A stretch of 64,000 bases of DNA from Amycolatopsis azurea DSM 43854. GTDB lineage: Bacteria; Actinomycetota; Actinomycetes; Mycobacteriales; Pseudonocardiaceae. The notes below the pieces were generated by a model. The model was not told the DNA's origin and made no database searches. It saw nothing but the letters and a program-made list of their open reading frames with translations. The translations under genes and the position numbers were made by a program. Location of the stretch: positions 217,780-281,779 of the forward strand of contig NZ_MUXN01000014.1 in the NCBI RefSeq assembly GCF_001995215.1, in the 5' to 3' direction. Position 1 is the first letter of the stretch, and each line of letters starts with the position of its first letter. Shown one piece after another: positions 52,436 to 61,144 of this stretch.

Positions 52436-54010
52436 CTACCTGAGGCGGAGACGCCGAAGTTTCCCGGTGGCCGAATGCGGCAGCGACTCCGCGAACTCGA
52501 CGGTGTGCGGCACCTTGTACCCGGCCAGGTGCTCCGCGCAGTGCTCGACGACCTGCTGCTCCGAGAGCGACGCGCCGGGCGCGGGGACGACGACGGCCTT
52601 CACCGCTTCACCGGTCCGCTCGTCGACGACGCCGACGACACCCGCCTCGACGACCTCGTCCAGCATCGAGATCACGTTCTCGACCTCGTGCGGGAAGACG
52701 TTGAAGCCGTTGACGATGATCAGGTCGTTGGCCCGGTCCACCAGGTGCAGGTCGCCGTCTGTGTCGAGGTAGCCGACGTCGCCGGTGCGGAACCAGCCGT
52801 CCTCGTCGGGGCCGTGCGAGCCGTCGGGCCAGTAGCCGGAGAACAGGTTCGCCCCGCGGATCGACACCAGCCCGGTGCCGCCGTCCTCGTCGAAGGCGTC
52901 GCCGAGGTCGTCCGGGTCCAGCGGGACGGGCTCCGCGTCGCCGTCGCTGTCGACCAGCCGGAGCTCGACGCCGGGCAGCGGCCGCCCGACCGAACCGGGC
53001 TTCGGGTAACCGGTGACCAGGGTCGTGGTGACCACGGGCGCGCATTCGGTGAGGCCGTAGCCCTCGTAGACGTCCAGCCCGGTGGCGCCGCGCAGCGCGG
53101 TGAGGATCTTGGGGTGCAGCGGCGCCGCGCCCGAGGTCATCCGCCGGACTGTGGACAGCCCGGCGCCCAGTTCGTCCGGGTCCATCGCGGCGAACTCGGC
53201 GTACATCGCGGGGACGCCGGCGATCGAGGTCACCCGGTACTCGGCGCAGTCGGCCAGGGTCCGCTCGGCGAGGAACCGCTCGGACAGGATCGCCGTCGCC
53301 CCGACCGAGGTGGTCTGCAGCAGGCCTGGCCCCAGGCCGTAGACGTGGAACAACGGGATGGTGATGAGCACGCGGTCGCCGTGCACGAGCGGCGCCGGGA
53401 CGATCCGGCTCAGCTGGTCGAGGTTCGTCAGCAGCGCCCGGTGCGACAGCATCACGCCACGCGGCGGGCCGGTCGTGCCCGAGGTGTACGAGATGACCGC
53501 TATGTCCTCACCGGACCCGGCCGCGTCGACCGGTTCGGCTGCTCCATCCGAGGTAACAGGCGGTGAGAGGCTTGTCACTCCGTCGGGGAGTTCTTCGGTC
53601 GCTTCACGTTCCAGGACGAGCCTCGCGCCGCTGTGCTCCAGCAGGCCGGCCAGCTCCGCCACCGGGGCCTGCGGCGAGATCGGGACGACCACCGCGCCCG
53701 CGCGGAGCGCCCCGAACAGCGAGACGGCGAAAGCGGCCGACGTCGGCAGCCGCAACGCCACCCTGTCGCCGGGTTCGATTCCGGCGTCGAGCAGGGCGCG
53801 GGCAAGCGCGTGGGCGGCGTTGTCGAGGTACGCCCAGGTCAGCGTGACCCCGTCGCCGGTCTCCTGGACGGCCACCTTGCCGGGCCACTGGCGGGCGGCC
53901 TCGGCGAGCAAAGTGGGCACACTGGGATCGGCAACCTGCTCCGCGCTCAACTGCGAACCTCTTCCCTCGGTGAAACTGCGTTGCCAGTTTGTCATCTCGG
54001 CCACCGTCAT
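52436..54010 (-). CDS. AMP-binding acyl-CoA synthetase-like protein
   Basis: 524 residues of the ANL superfamily. P-loop SYTSGTTGPPRGVMLSH, YEGYGLTECAPVV, WFRTGDVGYLDTDGDL and the hinge VDRANDLIIVNGFNVFPHEVE are in the right order, and the C-terminal Lys is in HSATGKLRRL. It should adenylate a fatty or aromatic acid and couple it to CoA; substrate unknown. ATG at 54008-54010 is chosen, GTG at 54019 is the alternative. It precedes the glutaredoxin-like gene by ten bases. Confidence 0.87.
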   Translation of the reverse strand: MTVAEMTNWQRSFTEGRGSQLSAEQVADPSVPTLLAEAARQWPGKVAVQETGDGVTLTWAYLDNAAHALARALLDAGIEPGDRVALRLPTSAAFAVSLFGALRAGAVVVPISPQAPVAELAGLLEHSGARLVLEREATEELPDGVTSLSPPVTSDGAAEPVDAAGSGEDIAVISYTSGTTGPPRGVMLSHRALLTNLDQLSRIVPAPLVHGDRVLITIPLFHVYGLGPGLLQTTSVGATAILSERFLAERTLADCAEYRVTSIAGVPAMYAEFAAMDPDELGAGLSTVRRMTSGAAPLHPKILTALRGATGLDVYEGYGLTECAPVVTTTLVTGYPKPGSVGRPLPGVELRLVDSDGDAEPVPLDPDDLGDAFDEDGGTGLVSIRGANLFSGYWPDGSHGPDEDGWFRTGDVGYLDTDGDLHLVDRANDLIIVNGFNVFPHEVENVISMLDEVVEAGVVGVVDERTGEAVKAVVVPAPGASLSEQQVVEHCAEHLAGYKVPHTVEFAESLPHSATGKLRRLRLR

Positions 54011-54095
54011 GGGTGCCACTCGCTTTCGTCGCAGTTCCGTAACCCCGGCACCGCTACCTACTTCGCGGTAACTACACGTATGCTGCTGGGCGTCG

Positions 54096-54117
54096 TCGAG
54101 TGGTGTTGATCACTCGA
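54096..54117. promoter_or_regulatory. imperfect palindrome between synthetase and sigma-factor genes
   Basis: TCGAGTG (54096-54102) and CACTCGA (54111-54117) are complementary around 8 bases, within the divergent promoter region about 100 bases from the sigma gene. Possible operator; no regulator is known. Confidence 0.3.
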
Positions 54118-54213
54118 TGGTGAGAAAGGGAGTCCGGACGTGCAGATCTTGCAGGCCCACGCGGCGGTGGGACATGCGGGCCGGTCCTCCCTGTCCGGAA
54201 CGGGAGGTGGACA

Positions 54214-54915
54214 GTGACTCTTCCCGCGCCGAACCCCGTCTCGATGCTGGCGGGCCACATCCTCCGCCGGAGCGGTTTCCCCGCCGCTCCGTCGTCTCGG
54301 GCCAAGAGCGAAGAAGCGACCGACGCCGCCGCCGAAGCCGCCAAGGCCGAGGCGTGGGAGATGGTCAGCGCCGCACAGGGCGGCGACACGTCCGCCTTCG
54401 GCCGGCTCTACGACCGCTACGTCGACGTCGTCTACCGCTACGTCCTGTTCCGCCTCGGCGACCGGGACCTCGCCGAGGACGTCACCAGCGAGACCTTCCT
54501 CCGCGCGCTGCGCCGCATCACCTCGGTGAGCTACCAGGGGCGTGACGTCGGCGCCTGGTTCGTCACCATCGCGCGCAACATCATCCTCGACCACGTGAAG
54601 TCGAGCCGGTTCCGCCTCGAGGTCGTCACCGACGAGGTCGCCGAGCCGAACGGGGCACCGATCGGGAACGTCGGCGTGCAGGCCGTCGCGGGCCCCGAGC
54701 AGCAGGCGATCAGCCGCGCCACCCGCGCCGAACTGCTGCGTTGCGTCGCCGAACTCGGCGAAGACCAGCGCGAGTGCATCGTGCTGCGGTTCATGCAGGG
54801 CCTTTCGGTCGCCGAGACCGCCGCGATCATGAAGCGCAACGAGGGCGCCATCAAGGCCCTTCAGCACCGCGCGGTACGCCGTTTGGCACAACTTCTGCCC
54901 ACGGGACTGCGTTAA
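54214..54915 (+). CDS. ECF sigma factor, BldN family
   Basis: 233 residues. Region 2 (about 58-120: FGRLYDRYVDVVYRYVLFRLGD, DLAEDVTSETFLRALR) melts the promoter, and region 4 (about 178-230: LGEDQRECIVLRFMQGLSVAETAAIMKRNEGAIKALQHRAV) reads the -35. A ~50-residue N-terminal extension recalls the pro-sequence of Streptomyces BldN. GTG at 54214 with GGGAGG upstream. The next gene is an RsbN-like membrane anti-sigma, so the pair matches bldN-rsbN, which controls aerial hyphae proteins. Confidence 0.85.
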   Translation: MTLPAPNPVSMLAGHILRRSGFPAAPSSRAKSEEATDAAAEAAKAEAWEMVSAAQGGDTSAFGRLYDRYVDVVYRYVLFRLGDRDLAEDVTSETFLRALRRITSVSYQGRDVGAWFVTIARNIILDHVKSSRFRLEVVTDEVAEPNGAPIGNVGVQAVAGPEQQAISRATRAELLRCVAELGEDQRECIVLRFMQGLSVAETAAIMKRNEGAIKALQHRAVRRLAQLLPTGLR

Positions 54916-55025
54916 AGTTCCATATTTGGTCGTCACCGGGCCTTGCCGTAACCCATGGGCGTCTCCGCTCGTTTTCACTGCCAGACCGGTGGTCAGGACC
55001 GGGCTGATCAGATGGAGACTTCGCC

Positions 55026-56126
55026 GTGGGCGTGCCGGGATGGTTCGCGCGTGAGCGGGCGGACGGTGACCGCTTCGCGGACCTTGTCGACGGCACTGCC
55101 GGCACCGAAACCCCGGACGACGACGAGTTCGCGCACGAGCTCGCCCTCGTCGGCGGTTTGCGCGAACTGGGCGCCAGTGGCGCGCCCGACGCGGAGACCC
55201 GGCAGCGGATCCGCGACGAGATCGCCGGACGTCTCGCCGAAGCCGAAGCCCCGTCGAAGCGCCGTGGTCACGCCGTCGCCAACCTCGCCGCGGCCGCCGT
55301 CGCCCTCGTGCTCGCGCTGGGCGGCATCACCCTGCTGCTGTCCAAGGACGCGTTGCCGGGCGATCCGCTCTACGGCATCAAACGAGCGGGTGAATCGGCC
55401 GCGCTCGGGCTCACCTTCGACGAGCGGGACAAGGCGAAGAAGCATCTGGAGTTCGCCGCGAACCGCGTCGGCGAACTCGACGAACTGACCCGGCAGGAGG
55501 CGCCCACCGGGGCGTACTTCACCGGCCTCGCCGATTTCGAGACCGACCTGCGGGCCGGCGTCTCGCAGCTGACGGCGCTCGTCACCGATCAGGGTGGCCA
55601 GACCCGGCTGACCGAACTCCGCACCTGGGCGCGGCAGCAGTCCGAACGGCTCGGTCTCCAGGCCGGGAACGCGCCCGCCGAAGCGCGCGACAAGTTCGCC
55701 GCGGCCCGCGTCCTGCTCGACAAGGTCCAGACCCGCACGACGGACCTCGGTTCGCGGTTGGTCTGCTACACGATCACCACGGGCTCGTCCGACGACCTGG
55801 GCGCGGTCCCGGCCGCAGGTGACTGCGTCCGCAACCCCGACTCCCCGAACGCCGCCGTCCCCCCGCTGACGTCGACTCCGCCGTCTTCGGCACCGGCCGA
55901 GTCACCGGCGCCGAGTTCGGCGCCGCCGCCGTCGTCGTCGTCCATCGTGGACACCGCGACCCCGACCGGGCCGCTCGCGCCGCCGTCGGGCGGAACGCCG
56001 CCGCCCGTCGTGGCCACGCCCCCGCCGACGACGAGGACCGTTCCGCCGACGACCACCACCCCGAAGCCGCCGCTGATCTCGATTCCGCCGCTCATCCCGG
56101 GACTACCGCCGATAACCATCGGCTGA
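55026..56126 (+). CDS. anti-sigma factor, RsbN-like (DUF5667 type), with Pro-rich tail
   Basis: 366 residues. Cytoplasmic N-terminus (1-82: FADLVDGTAG ... DDDEFAHELALVGGLREL, the sigma-binding ASD-like part), one membrane helix at about 84-105, then an external DUF5667-type helical domain (DALPGDPLYGIKRAGE, AKKHLEFAANRVGELD). The tail from about residue 285 is rich in Pro, Ser and Thr, including PPSSAPAESPAPSSAPP, likely a wall-spanning linker. GTG at 55026. It should hold the sigma factor from the preceding gene inactive at the membrane. Confidence 0.82.
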   Translation: MGVPGWFARERADGDRFADLVDGTAGTETPDDDEFAHELALVGGLRELGASGAPDAETRQRIRDEIAGRLAEAEAPSKRRGHAVANLAAAAVALVLALGGITLLLSKDALPGDPLYGIKRAGESAALGLTFDERDKAKKHLEFAANRVGELDELTRQEAPTGAYFTGLADFETDLRAGVSQLTALVTDQGGQTRLTELRTWARQQSERLGLQAGNAPAEARDKFAAARVLLDKVQTRTTDLGSRLVCYTITTGSSDDLGAVPAAGDCVRNPDSPNAAVPPLTSTPPSSAPAESPAPSSAPPPSSSSIVDTATPTGPLAPPSGGTPPPVVATPPPTTRTVPPTTTTPKPPLISIPPLIPGLPPITIG

Positions 56127-56222
56127 CACCGCGTCACGTGAGGGAGACGCCACACCTGGGACAGCGTGGTCGGCCGCTCGCTACGCTGTGCGCAGGCACC
56201 TGGGATTCCGGAGGCGGTGTGC

Positions 56223-57125
56223 GTGTCAGTTTGGCGGGGCAAGGATAAGAGTCAAGAGCTCGAACGGCTGGCCGAGCTCGCGGGCGAGGCGTCGGCCGAG
56301 GCCGCCATGGCGACCGCGTCCGCCGAAGCCCTCGAACCGCCCGCGCCGCCCGCCCCGCCGGATCTGACGGCGGCCGCGTTCTTCGACGTCGACAACACCA
56401 TGATGATGGGCGCGTCGATCTTCTACTTCGCCCGCGGCCTGGCCGCGCGCAAGTTCTTCACGTCCGCCGATCTCGCCGGTTTCGTCTGGCAGCAGGTGAA
56501 ATTCCGGCTCGGCGGCCGGGAGAACAAGGAGGACATCAAGACCCACCGCGAGCGCGCACTGTCCTTTGTGGCCGGTCGCACCGTGCAGGAACTGACCGAC
56601 ATCAGCGAAGAGATCTACGACGAGCTGATGGCGGACAAGATCTGGTCCGGCACCCGGGCGCTCGCGCAGATGCACCTCGACGCCGGACAGCGCGTCTGGC
56701 TGGTCACCGCGACCCCGATCGAGCTCGCGGCCATCATCTCGCGGCGCCTCGGCCTCACCGGCGCGCTGGGCACGGTCGCGGAGACCAAGGACGGCGTCTA
56801 CACCGGCCGTCTAGTCGGCGACCTGCTGCACGGCCGGGCGAAAGCCCACGCCGTCCGGGCGCTGGCGTCACGCGAAGGGCTGAATCTCAAGCGCTGCACG
56901 GCGTATTCGGACTCGCAGAACGACGTCCCGATGCTTTCGGTGGTCGGGACCGCGGTCGCGGTGAACCCGGACGGCGGTCTTCGCGACGTCGCGCGGGCGC
57001 GTGGCTGGGAGATCCGCGATTTCCGGACCGGGCGCAAGGCCGCGAAGATCGGCGTGCCCTCGGTGCTCGGCGTCGGTGCCGTGGCCGGTGCCGTCGCGGC
57101 CGGAATGGCCTACCGGCGCCGCTGA
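56223..57125 (+). CDS. HAD-superfamily phosphatase, SerB1/CicA-like
   Basis: 300 residues. HAD motif I is FFDVDNTMMMG with catalytic D55 and D57, motif II is VWLVTATP, and motif III/IV is YSDSQNDVPML. Around residues 75-140 lies a helical cap. A hydrophobic C-terminus (VLGVGAVAGAVAAGM) may touch the membrane. GTG at 56223 is chosen because GGAGG lies eight bases upstream; longer starts are open. The mycobacterial relative is annotated phosphoserine phosphatase SerB1, but specificity is unproven. Confidence 0.85.
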   Translation: MSVWRGKDKSQELERLAELAGEASAEAAMATASAEALEPPAPPAPPDLTAAAFFDVDNTMMMGASIFYFARGLAARKFFTSADLAGFVWQQVKFRLGGRENKEDIKTHRERALSFVAGRTVQELTDISEEIYDELMADKIWSGTRALAQMHLDAGQRVWLVTATPIELAAIISRRLGLTGALGTVAETKDGVYTGRLVGDLLHGRAKAHAVRALASREGLNLKRCTAYSDSQNDVPMLSVVGTAVAVNPDGGLRDVARARGWEIRDFRTGRKAAKIGVPSVLGVGAVAGAVAAGMAYRRR

Positions 57126-57133
57126 CCCCCATG

Positions 57134-57195
57134 CGTTTAGTCCTCTGAATGCGGTCCTTGCGTATGCAACTACCGCATCCAGAGGACTAATTGCG
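57134..57195. repeat. palindrome of the TCCTCTGAATGCGGT family, copy 2
   Basis: Left arm 57134-57155 (CGTTTAGTCCTCTGAATGCG...) and right arm 57172-57195 pair with one or two mismatches around a 16-base loop. It lies between the convergent HAD and acyltransferase genes, 9 bases past the HAD stop. Confidence 0.85.
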
Positions 57196-57202
57196 GAGGT
57201 GT

Positions 57203-58306
57203 CTAGCCCTTGAAGACGCTCTTCCGCTGCGAAAGGCGTTTGTACAGCGACTGCTGGATCGACTCCCGCACCTGGTCGGTCAGGGTGAACACCAGCATCG
57301 GGTCGTCCACGGCGTCCGCGTCGTAGGTGTCCGTGCGGATCGGCTCCCCGAATTCGATGCTCCACTTCGTCGGCAGCGGGATCGCGCCGAGCGGGCCGAG
57401 CAGCGGGAAGAACGGCGTCACCGGGAAGTACGGCAGGCCGAGCACTCGCGCGAGCAGCTTGATCTCGCCGACCTTCGGGTAGATCTCCTCCGCGCCGATG
57501 ACCGACACGGGAATGATCGGCACCCCGGTCCGCAGCGCGGCGGAGACGAAACCACCGCGGCCGAACCGCTGCAGCTTGTACCGCGACGAGAACGGTTTCC
57601 CGATCCCCTTGAACCCTTCCGGCCACACGCCGACGAGTTCTCCGTTGCGCAGCAAGCGTTCCGCGTCGGCGTTGCAGGCGAGCGTCTGCCCGGACTTGCG
57701 GGCGAAGGAGCCGACGAGCGGCACCTGGAACACGACATCCGCGCCGAGACCGCGCAGATGCCTGCCGCCGGGAACGTGGTCGTGCACGGCGACGGCGGTC
57801 ATCAGCGCGTCGAGCGGCAACGTGCCGGAGTGGTTCGACACCAGCAGCGCGCCGCCGTCGGCAGGCAGGTTCTCGACGCCGAAGGTGTCGACCCGGAACC
57901 ATTTCTCGTACAGCGCCCGCAGCGGCGGCAGCAGCAGGGTTTCGGTGAGCTCGGCGTCGAAACCGAACTCGTCGACGGTGTAGTCACCGGTCAGCCTGTC
58001 CCGCAGGAAACCCAGCGCCGTGCGGAGCGAGGCAGGCAGGAGGTCCGCGTCGGCCGGACGTGTCCGGGCCGGTGAGACCCGCGCCGCCCCGGGGAACTCG
58101 ACGACGGGCGCGTCGGCCCGGCGTTCCTGTTCCAGATGTTCTCGCGCTTCGTCGGACTCGCGAAGATCCCGATCCGCCTGCGCGGCCGGGTCCGGCTTCT
58201 CTCTGCCGGGGCCGTGCAACGGGATGACCTGCGCTTCAGCGCCGCTCACGTCTTCCGCCTCGCCTTCGTGAGAGTTCTCGGGGTTGTCCTCGTAAGGCCT
58301 GCTCAC
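57203..58306 (-). CDS. 1-acyl-glycerol-3-phosphate acyltransferase-like protein
   Basis: 367 residues. The N-terminal ~100 residues are charged and probably disordered. The acyltransferase domain has SNHSGTLPLDA (catalytic His159 with Asp166, spacing longer than HX4D), WPEGFKGIGKPF and PIIPVSVIGAEEIYP. The substrate is a lysophospholipid or related acceptor. GTG at 58304-58306 overlaps the epimerase stop. The pair with an epimerase matches mycobacterial gene order. Confidence 0.85.
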   Translation of the reverse strand: MSRPYEDNPENSHEGEAEDVSGAEAQVIPLHGPGREKPDPAAQADRDLRESDEAREHLEQERRADAPVVEFPGAARVSPARTRPADADLLPASLRTALGFLRDRLTGDYTVDEFGFDAELTETLLLPPLRALYEKWFRVDTFGVENLPADGGALLVSNHSGTLPLDALMTAVAVHDHVPGGRHLRGLGADVVFQVPLVGSFARKSGQTLACNADAERLLRNGELVGVWPEGFKGIGKPFSSRYKLQRFGRGGFVSAALRTGVPIIPVSVIGAEEIYPKVGEIKLLARVLGLPYFPVTPFFPLLGPLGAIPLPTKWSIEFGEPIRTDTYDADAVDDPMLVFTLTDQVRESIQQSLYKRLSQRKSVFKG

Positions 58307-59352
58307 CGGCTCGCCGCCTGCCCGGTCGCCGCTGCCACCAGAACCTTGCCTGCGAACCCGGCGAGCTTGCCGCCGTCCACCACGGGCCGGAGCCCGCGGC
58401 CGGTGATGTAGTCGTCGAACGCCTCTCGCGTCGTCCACCGCGGGGTGTACCCGAATTCCTTCTTGAGCTTCGTGATGTCCACGACGCGGCCGAAGTTCAG
58501 CAGCCGGACCTGGTCGGCGGAGAAGTCCACCACCCTGGCCCCGCGCAGTACCTTGCCGACCGACGGCACGACACCGCTGGGCATCGGCAGTTCGACCCGG
58601 CCGGCTCGCCGGATCGCCTGTGACAGCGTGAGTACCCCCTCCGAGCCGACATTGAACACGCCGGGTTTGTCGTTCAGCGTCGCTTGCTCGAACACGGCCA
58701 GCGCGTCACTGGCGTGGAGCAGTTGGATCCGCGCGTCGTAGCCGAAGACGGTCGGGACCACCGGCAGCGCGAAGTAGCGCGAGAGCACGGTGTCGATCTC
58801 CGGGCTGATGATGTTGGCGAACCGGAACAGCGTCGTGGTGATGTCGGGACGGCGGCGCATGAGCCCGCGGACGTACCCCTCCATCTCGACGGCGTCCTTC
58901 GCGTAACCGCTGGTCGAGGTGGGGATGAGCTCGGAATCCTCGGTGAAGACGGCCTGCGAGCGCGCGCCCGCGCCATAGACGGCGGCCGTCGACTTCACCA
59001 CGAGCTTGCGCACGAGCGGCGAACGCTGGCAGGCCGCCAGCAGCCGCATCGTGCCGATGACGTTGACCTCTTTGATCGCCGTGCGGCGCGCCGGACCGGC
59101 CGGATGCGCGGTGCACGAGGCGTGCACGACGGTGTCGACCTTGGCCGTGCTGATCACCTTGGCGATCAGCGGATTACGGATGTCGGCCCGGACGTATTCA
59201 GCGCGCCCCATGCGCTGCAGCACCGACTTCTGCGGGGGCGTGGTGTCCACGCCGATCACCCGCTCGAACTCCGGATTGTTGCCGAGTCTGGCGAGCAGCT
59301 TCCCGCCAAGGTCTCCCCCGACCCCGGTGACGAGCACGATGTTCGACGGCAT
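58303..59352 (-). CDS. NAD-dependent sugar epimerase (SDR family, GalE-like)
   Basis: 349-residue extended short-chain dehydrogenase. The NAD loop TGVGGDLGG is at 9-17, the catalytic Tyr/Lys in SGYAKDAVEMEG, and FRFANIISPEIDT downstream. Substrate unknown; probably a nucleotide sugar. ATG at 59350-59352. It overlaps the acyltransferase gene (GTGA), so the two are co-expressed. Confidence 0.87.
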   Translation of the reverse strand: MPSNIVLVTGVGGDLGGKLLARLGNNPEFERVIGVDTTPPQKSVLQRMGRAEYVRADIRNPLIAKVISTAKVDTVVHASCTAHPAGPARRTAIKEVNVIGTMRLLAACQRSPLVRKLVVKSTAAVYGAGARSQAVFTEDSELIPTSTSGYAKDAVEMEGYVRGLMRRRPDITTTLFRFANIISPEIDTVLSRYFALPVVPTVFGYDARIQLLHASDALAVFEQATLNDKPGVFNVGSEGVLTLSQAIRRAGRVELPMPSGVVPSVGKVLRGARVVDFSADQVRLLNFGRVVDITKLKKEFGYTPRWTTREAFDDYITGRGLRPVVDGGKLAGFAGKVLVAAATGQAASR

Positions 59353-59594
59353 AGGACTCCCTGCGGCTTTTGGGGCGGTTCTCGGACTTCGATCACGGGG
59401 TCCTGATGACCTTGAGCGCGAATTGATCTACCGAGTGTGCGCGTACCTGCACTCACTGGAAGCATCGCGCGGCTGCCCTTGAGATGTTACCGCTCATTAG
59501 GGGTAGTCGAGCCAGCGCTTACATGCTATTAACCCGCCGCTCGCAGAGGGGATCCACGTCTCACTCGAACGGGCGGAAAAGGTCCACCAAATGG

Positions 59595-59627
59595 GAGTGG
59601 CCCGTCCAGAAACTGGACGGGCCACTC
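59595..59627 (-). terminator. terminator after the bS22-like gene
   Basis: A perfect 15-bp stem (GAGTGGCCCGTCCAG 59595-59609 with 59613-59627) with an AAA loop lies 12 bases past the stop of the small gene. The downstream T content is weak (CATTTGG). Confidence 0.75.
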
Positions 59628-59639
59628 ACCGGCTGTGTC

Positions 59640-59741
59640 TTACTTGCCGGCCTTCCTACGCTGAACACGCGTCCGGCGCAGCAACTTGCGGTGCTTCTTC
59701 TTCGACATGCGCTTACGGCGCTTCTTGATCACAGAGCCCAT
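59640..59741 (-). CDS. small ribosomal protein bS22-like (AURKAIP1/COX24 domain), 33 residues
   Basis: The 33-residue peptide (MGSVIKKRRKRMSKKK ... RKAGK) has 18 Lys/Arg. It is nearly identical to the family of short mycobacterial peptides now known as ribosomal protein bS22, found near the decoding centre of the 30S subunit. ATG at 59739-59741 has GGAAGGAG upstream. Too short for most gene finders. It lies between the epimerase and the excisionase-like HTH gene, as in mycobacteria. Confidence 0.9.
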   Translation of the reverse strand: MGSVIKKRRKRMSKKKHRKLLRRTRVQRRKAGK

Positions 59742-59886
59742 CGAGAGCGCTCCTTCCTTCGTCGTCGGTCACGCTGCCCGGCGCAGCGTCCAACGGGTGG
59801 AGCGCACAGGCACGAGCGGTCTTCCAGGGTACTCGCGCCCCGGAAGACCCCCTCGGGCGGGCGGTCTGTGCTCCGCGAAGCGGGCC

Positions 59887-60111
59887 TCAGCCCACGTCGA
59901 AGTACGCGCCCTGCAGATATTCGTGAACGGCCTTTTCGGGCACTCTGAACGACTTCCCGACGCGCACCGCGGGCAACTCGCCCGAGTGAACTAGGCGGTA
60001 GACGGTCATCTTGGAGACCCGCATCAGCGTGGCCACCTCGGCGACCGTCAGGAACTGGACCTGACCCACTGTGTTGACCTTGGCCAGGTCATCCTTCTTG
60101 TTCGGCGGCAT
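59887..60111 (-). CDS. excisionase-family helix-turn-helix DNA-binding protein
   Basis: 74 residues: FLTVAEVATLMRVSKMTVYRLVHSGELPAVRVG is a full winged-HTH of the excisionase/BldC type (MerR-like), followed by KSFRVPEKAVHEYL. It resembles BldC in fold but is a different subfamily. There is no phage or integron around, so it is a chromosomal regulator and not a true excisionase. ATG at 60109-60111. It lies 145 bases upstream of the bS22-like gene on the same strand. Targets unknown. Confidence 0.88.
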   Translation of the reverse strand: MPPNKKDDLAKVNTVGQVQFLTVAEVATLMRVSKMTVYRLVHSGELPAVRVGKSFRVPEKAVHEYLQGAYFDVG

Positions 60112-60258
60112 GATTCACCGTGTCCTTCGACACGTGTCGCGCCACGAGGCTTCCCCACCTGTGGTATCGACACGCACGTGCTCTCCTGAGAGTAGCGGGA
60201 CACATGTGGCTAAAGCGACGCGAGTCACCGAGATGGGCCCGTCCGACTACGCGTTTCG

Positions 60259-60304
60259 TCCTCTGAATGCGGTAGTTCGCCGGTGAACTACCGCATTCAG
60301 AGGA
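60259..60304. repeat. palindrome of the TCCTCTGAATGCGGT family, copy 3
   Basis: Perfect 20-base arms 60259-60278 and 60285-60304 with a 6-base loop. It begins directly at the proC stop codon (60305-60307), so it probably terminates proC. Confidence 0.88.
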
Positions 60305-61120
60305 CTAATCGCGGGGGTCGTGGGCGCGGCCCAGCTCGGTCGAGCGGTCCTTCGCGGCCTCGATGGCGGCCAGGAGCGCCGCGCGGACGCCGTGCTTCTC
60401 CAACTCGCGGATGGCGTTGATGGTCGTCCCTGCGGGCGAGGTGACGGCTTCGCGCAGCAGCACCGGGTGCTCGTCGGACTCCGCGAGCATCTTCGCCGCC
60501 CCGACCGCCGACTGGATGATCAGCTGCCCGGCGAGCGCGCGGGGCAGGCCGAGCAAGATCCCGGCGTCGATCATGGCCTCGACCAGGAAGAAGAAGTACG
60601 CGGGCCCGGATCCGGACAGCGCCGTGACGGCGTCCTGCTGCGATTCCGGCACCTCGACGACCTGCCCGACGTGCGAAAGCAGGTCCTTCACCACGGCGAC
60701 GTGCTCGGCGGTCGCGTGCGCACCCGCGGAGACGGCGCTCATCGCCTCTCCGACGAGCATCGGCGTGTTCGGCATGACCCGCACCACCGGGATGCCCTCG
60801 GCCAGCCTGCGCTCGTACAGGGCGGTCGGCAGGCCCGCGCACAGCGAGACCACCAGCGAATCCTTGCCGAGCAACGGCGCGACCTCGTCCAGCACCGGGT
60901 CGATGTCCTGCGGCTTCACCGCGACGACCAGCACGTCGGCCCGGCTCGCGGCTTCGGCGACGGTGACCCCGTGCACGCCGTAGCGCTCGGTCAGCTCGGC
61001 CGCGCGCGCCGGGTACCGCTCGGTGAACAGCAGGTCATCGGGGCTGTGCCCGCCCTGCAGCAGGCCCGAGAGCAGGGCCTCCCCGATCTTCCCGGCACCC
61101 AGAACCGCGATCACACTCAT
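60305..61120 (-). CDS. proC: pyrroline-5-carboxylate reductase
   Basis: Last step of proline synthesis: reduces pyrroline-5-carboxylate with NADPH; 271 residues. N-terminal Rossmann loop VLGAGKIGEALLSGL (6-20), VKPQDIDPVL, and the C-terminal signature ALSGSGPAYFFFLVEAMIDAG with SPAGTTINAIRELE. ATG at 61118-61120. The stop codon abuts a palindrome. Confidence 0.95.
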   Translation of the reverse strand: MSVIAVLGAGKIGEALLSGLLQGGHSPDDLLFTERYPARAAELTERYGVHGVTVAEAASRADVLVVAVKPQDIDPVLDEVAPLLGKDSLVVSLCAGLPTALYERRLAEGIPVVRVMPNTPMLVGEAMSAVSAGAHATAEHVAVVKDLLSHVGQVVEVPESQQDAVTALSGSGPAYFFFLVEAMIDAGILLGLPRALAGQLIIQSAVGAAKMLAESDEHPVLLREAVTSPAGTTINAIRELEKHGVRAALLAAIEAAKDRSTELGRAHDPRD

Positions 61121-61144
61121 GCCGTTCAGCGTGCCAAATCGCCG

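Noticed and set aside
52436..54010. Part of a natural-product assembly line
   Set aside because: A stand-alone acyl-CoA synthetase-like enzyme with no carrier, ketosynthase or condensation domain nearby.
59887..60111. Prophage excisionase
   Set aside because: No integrase, attachment site or phage genes nearby; the gene sits in conserved chromosomal order.
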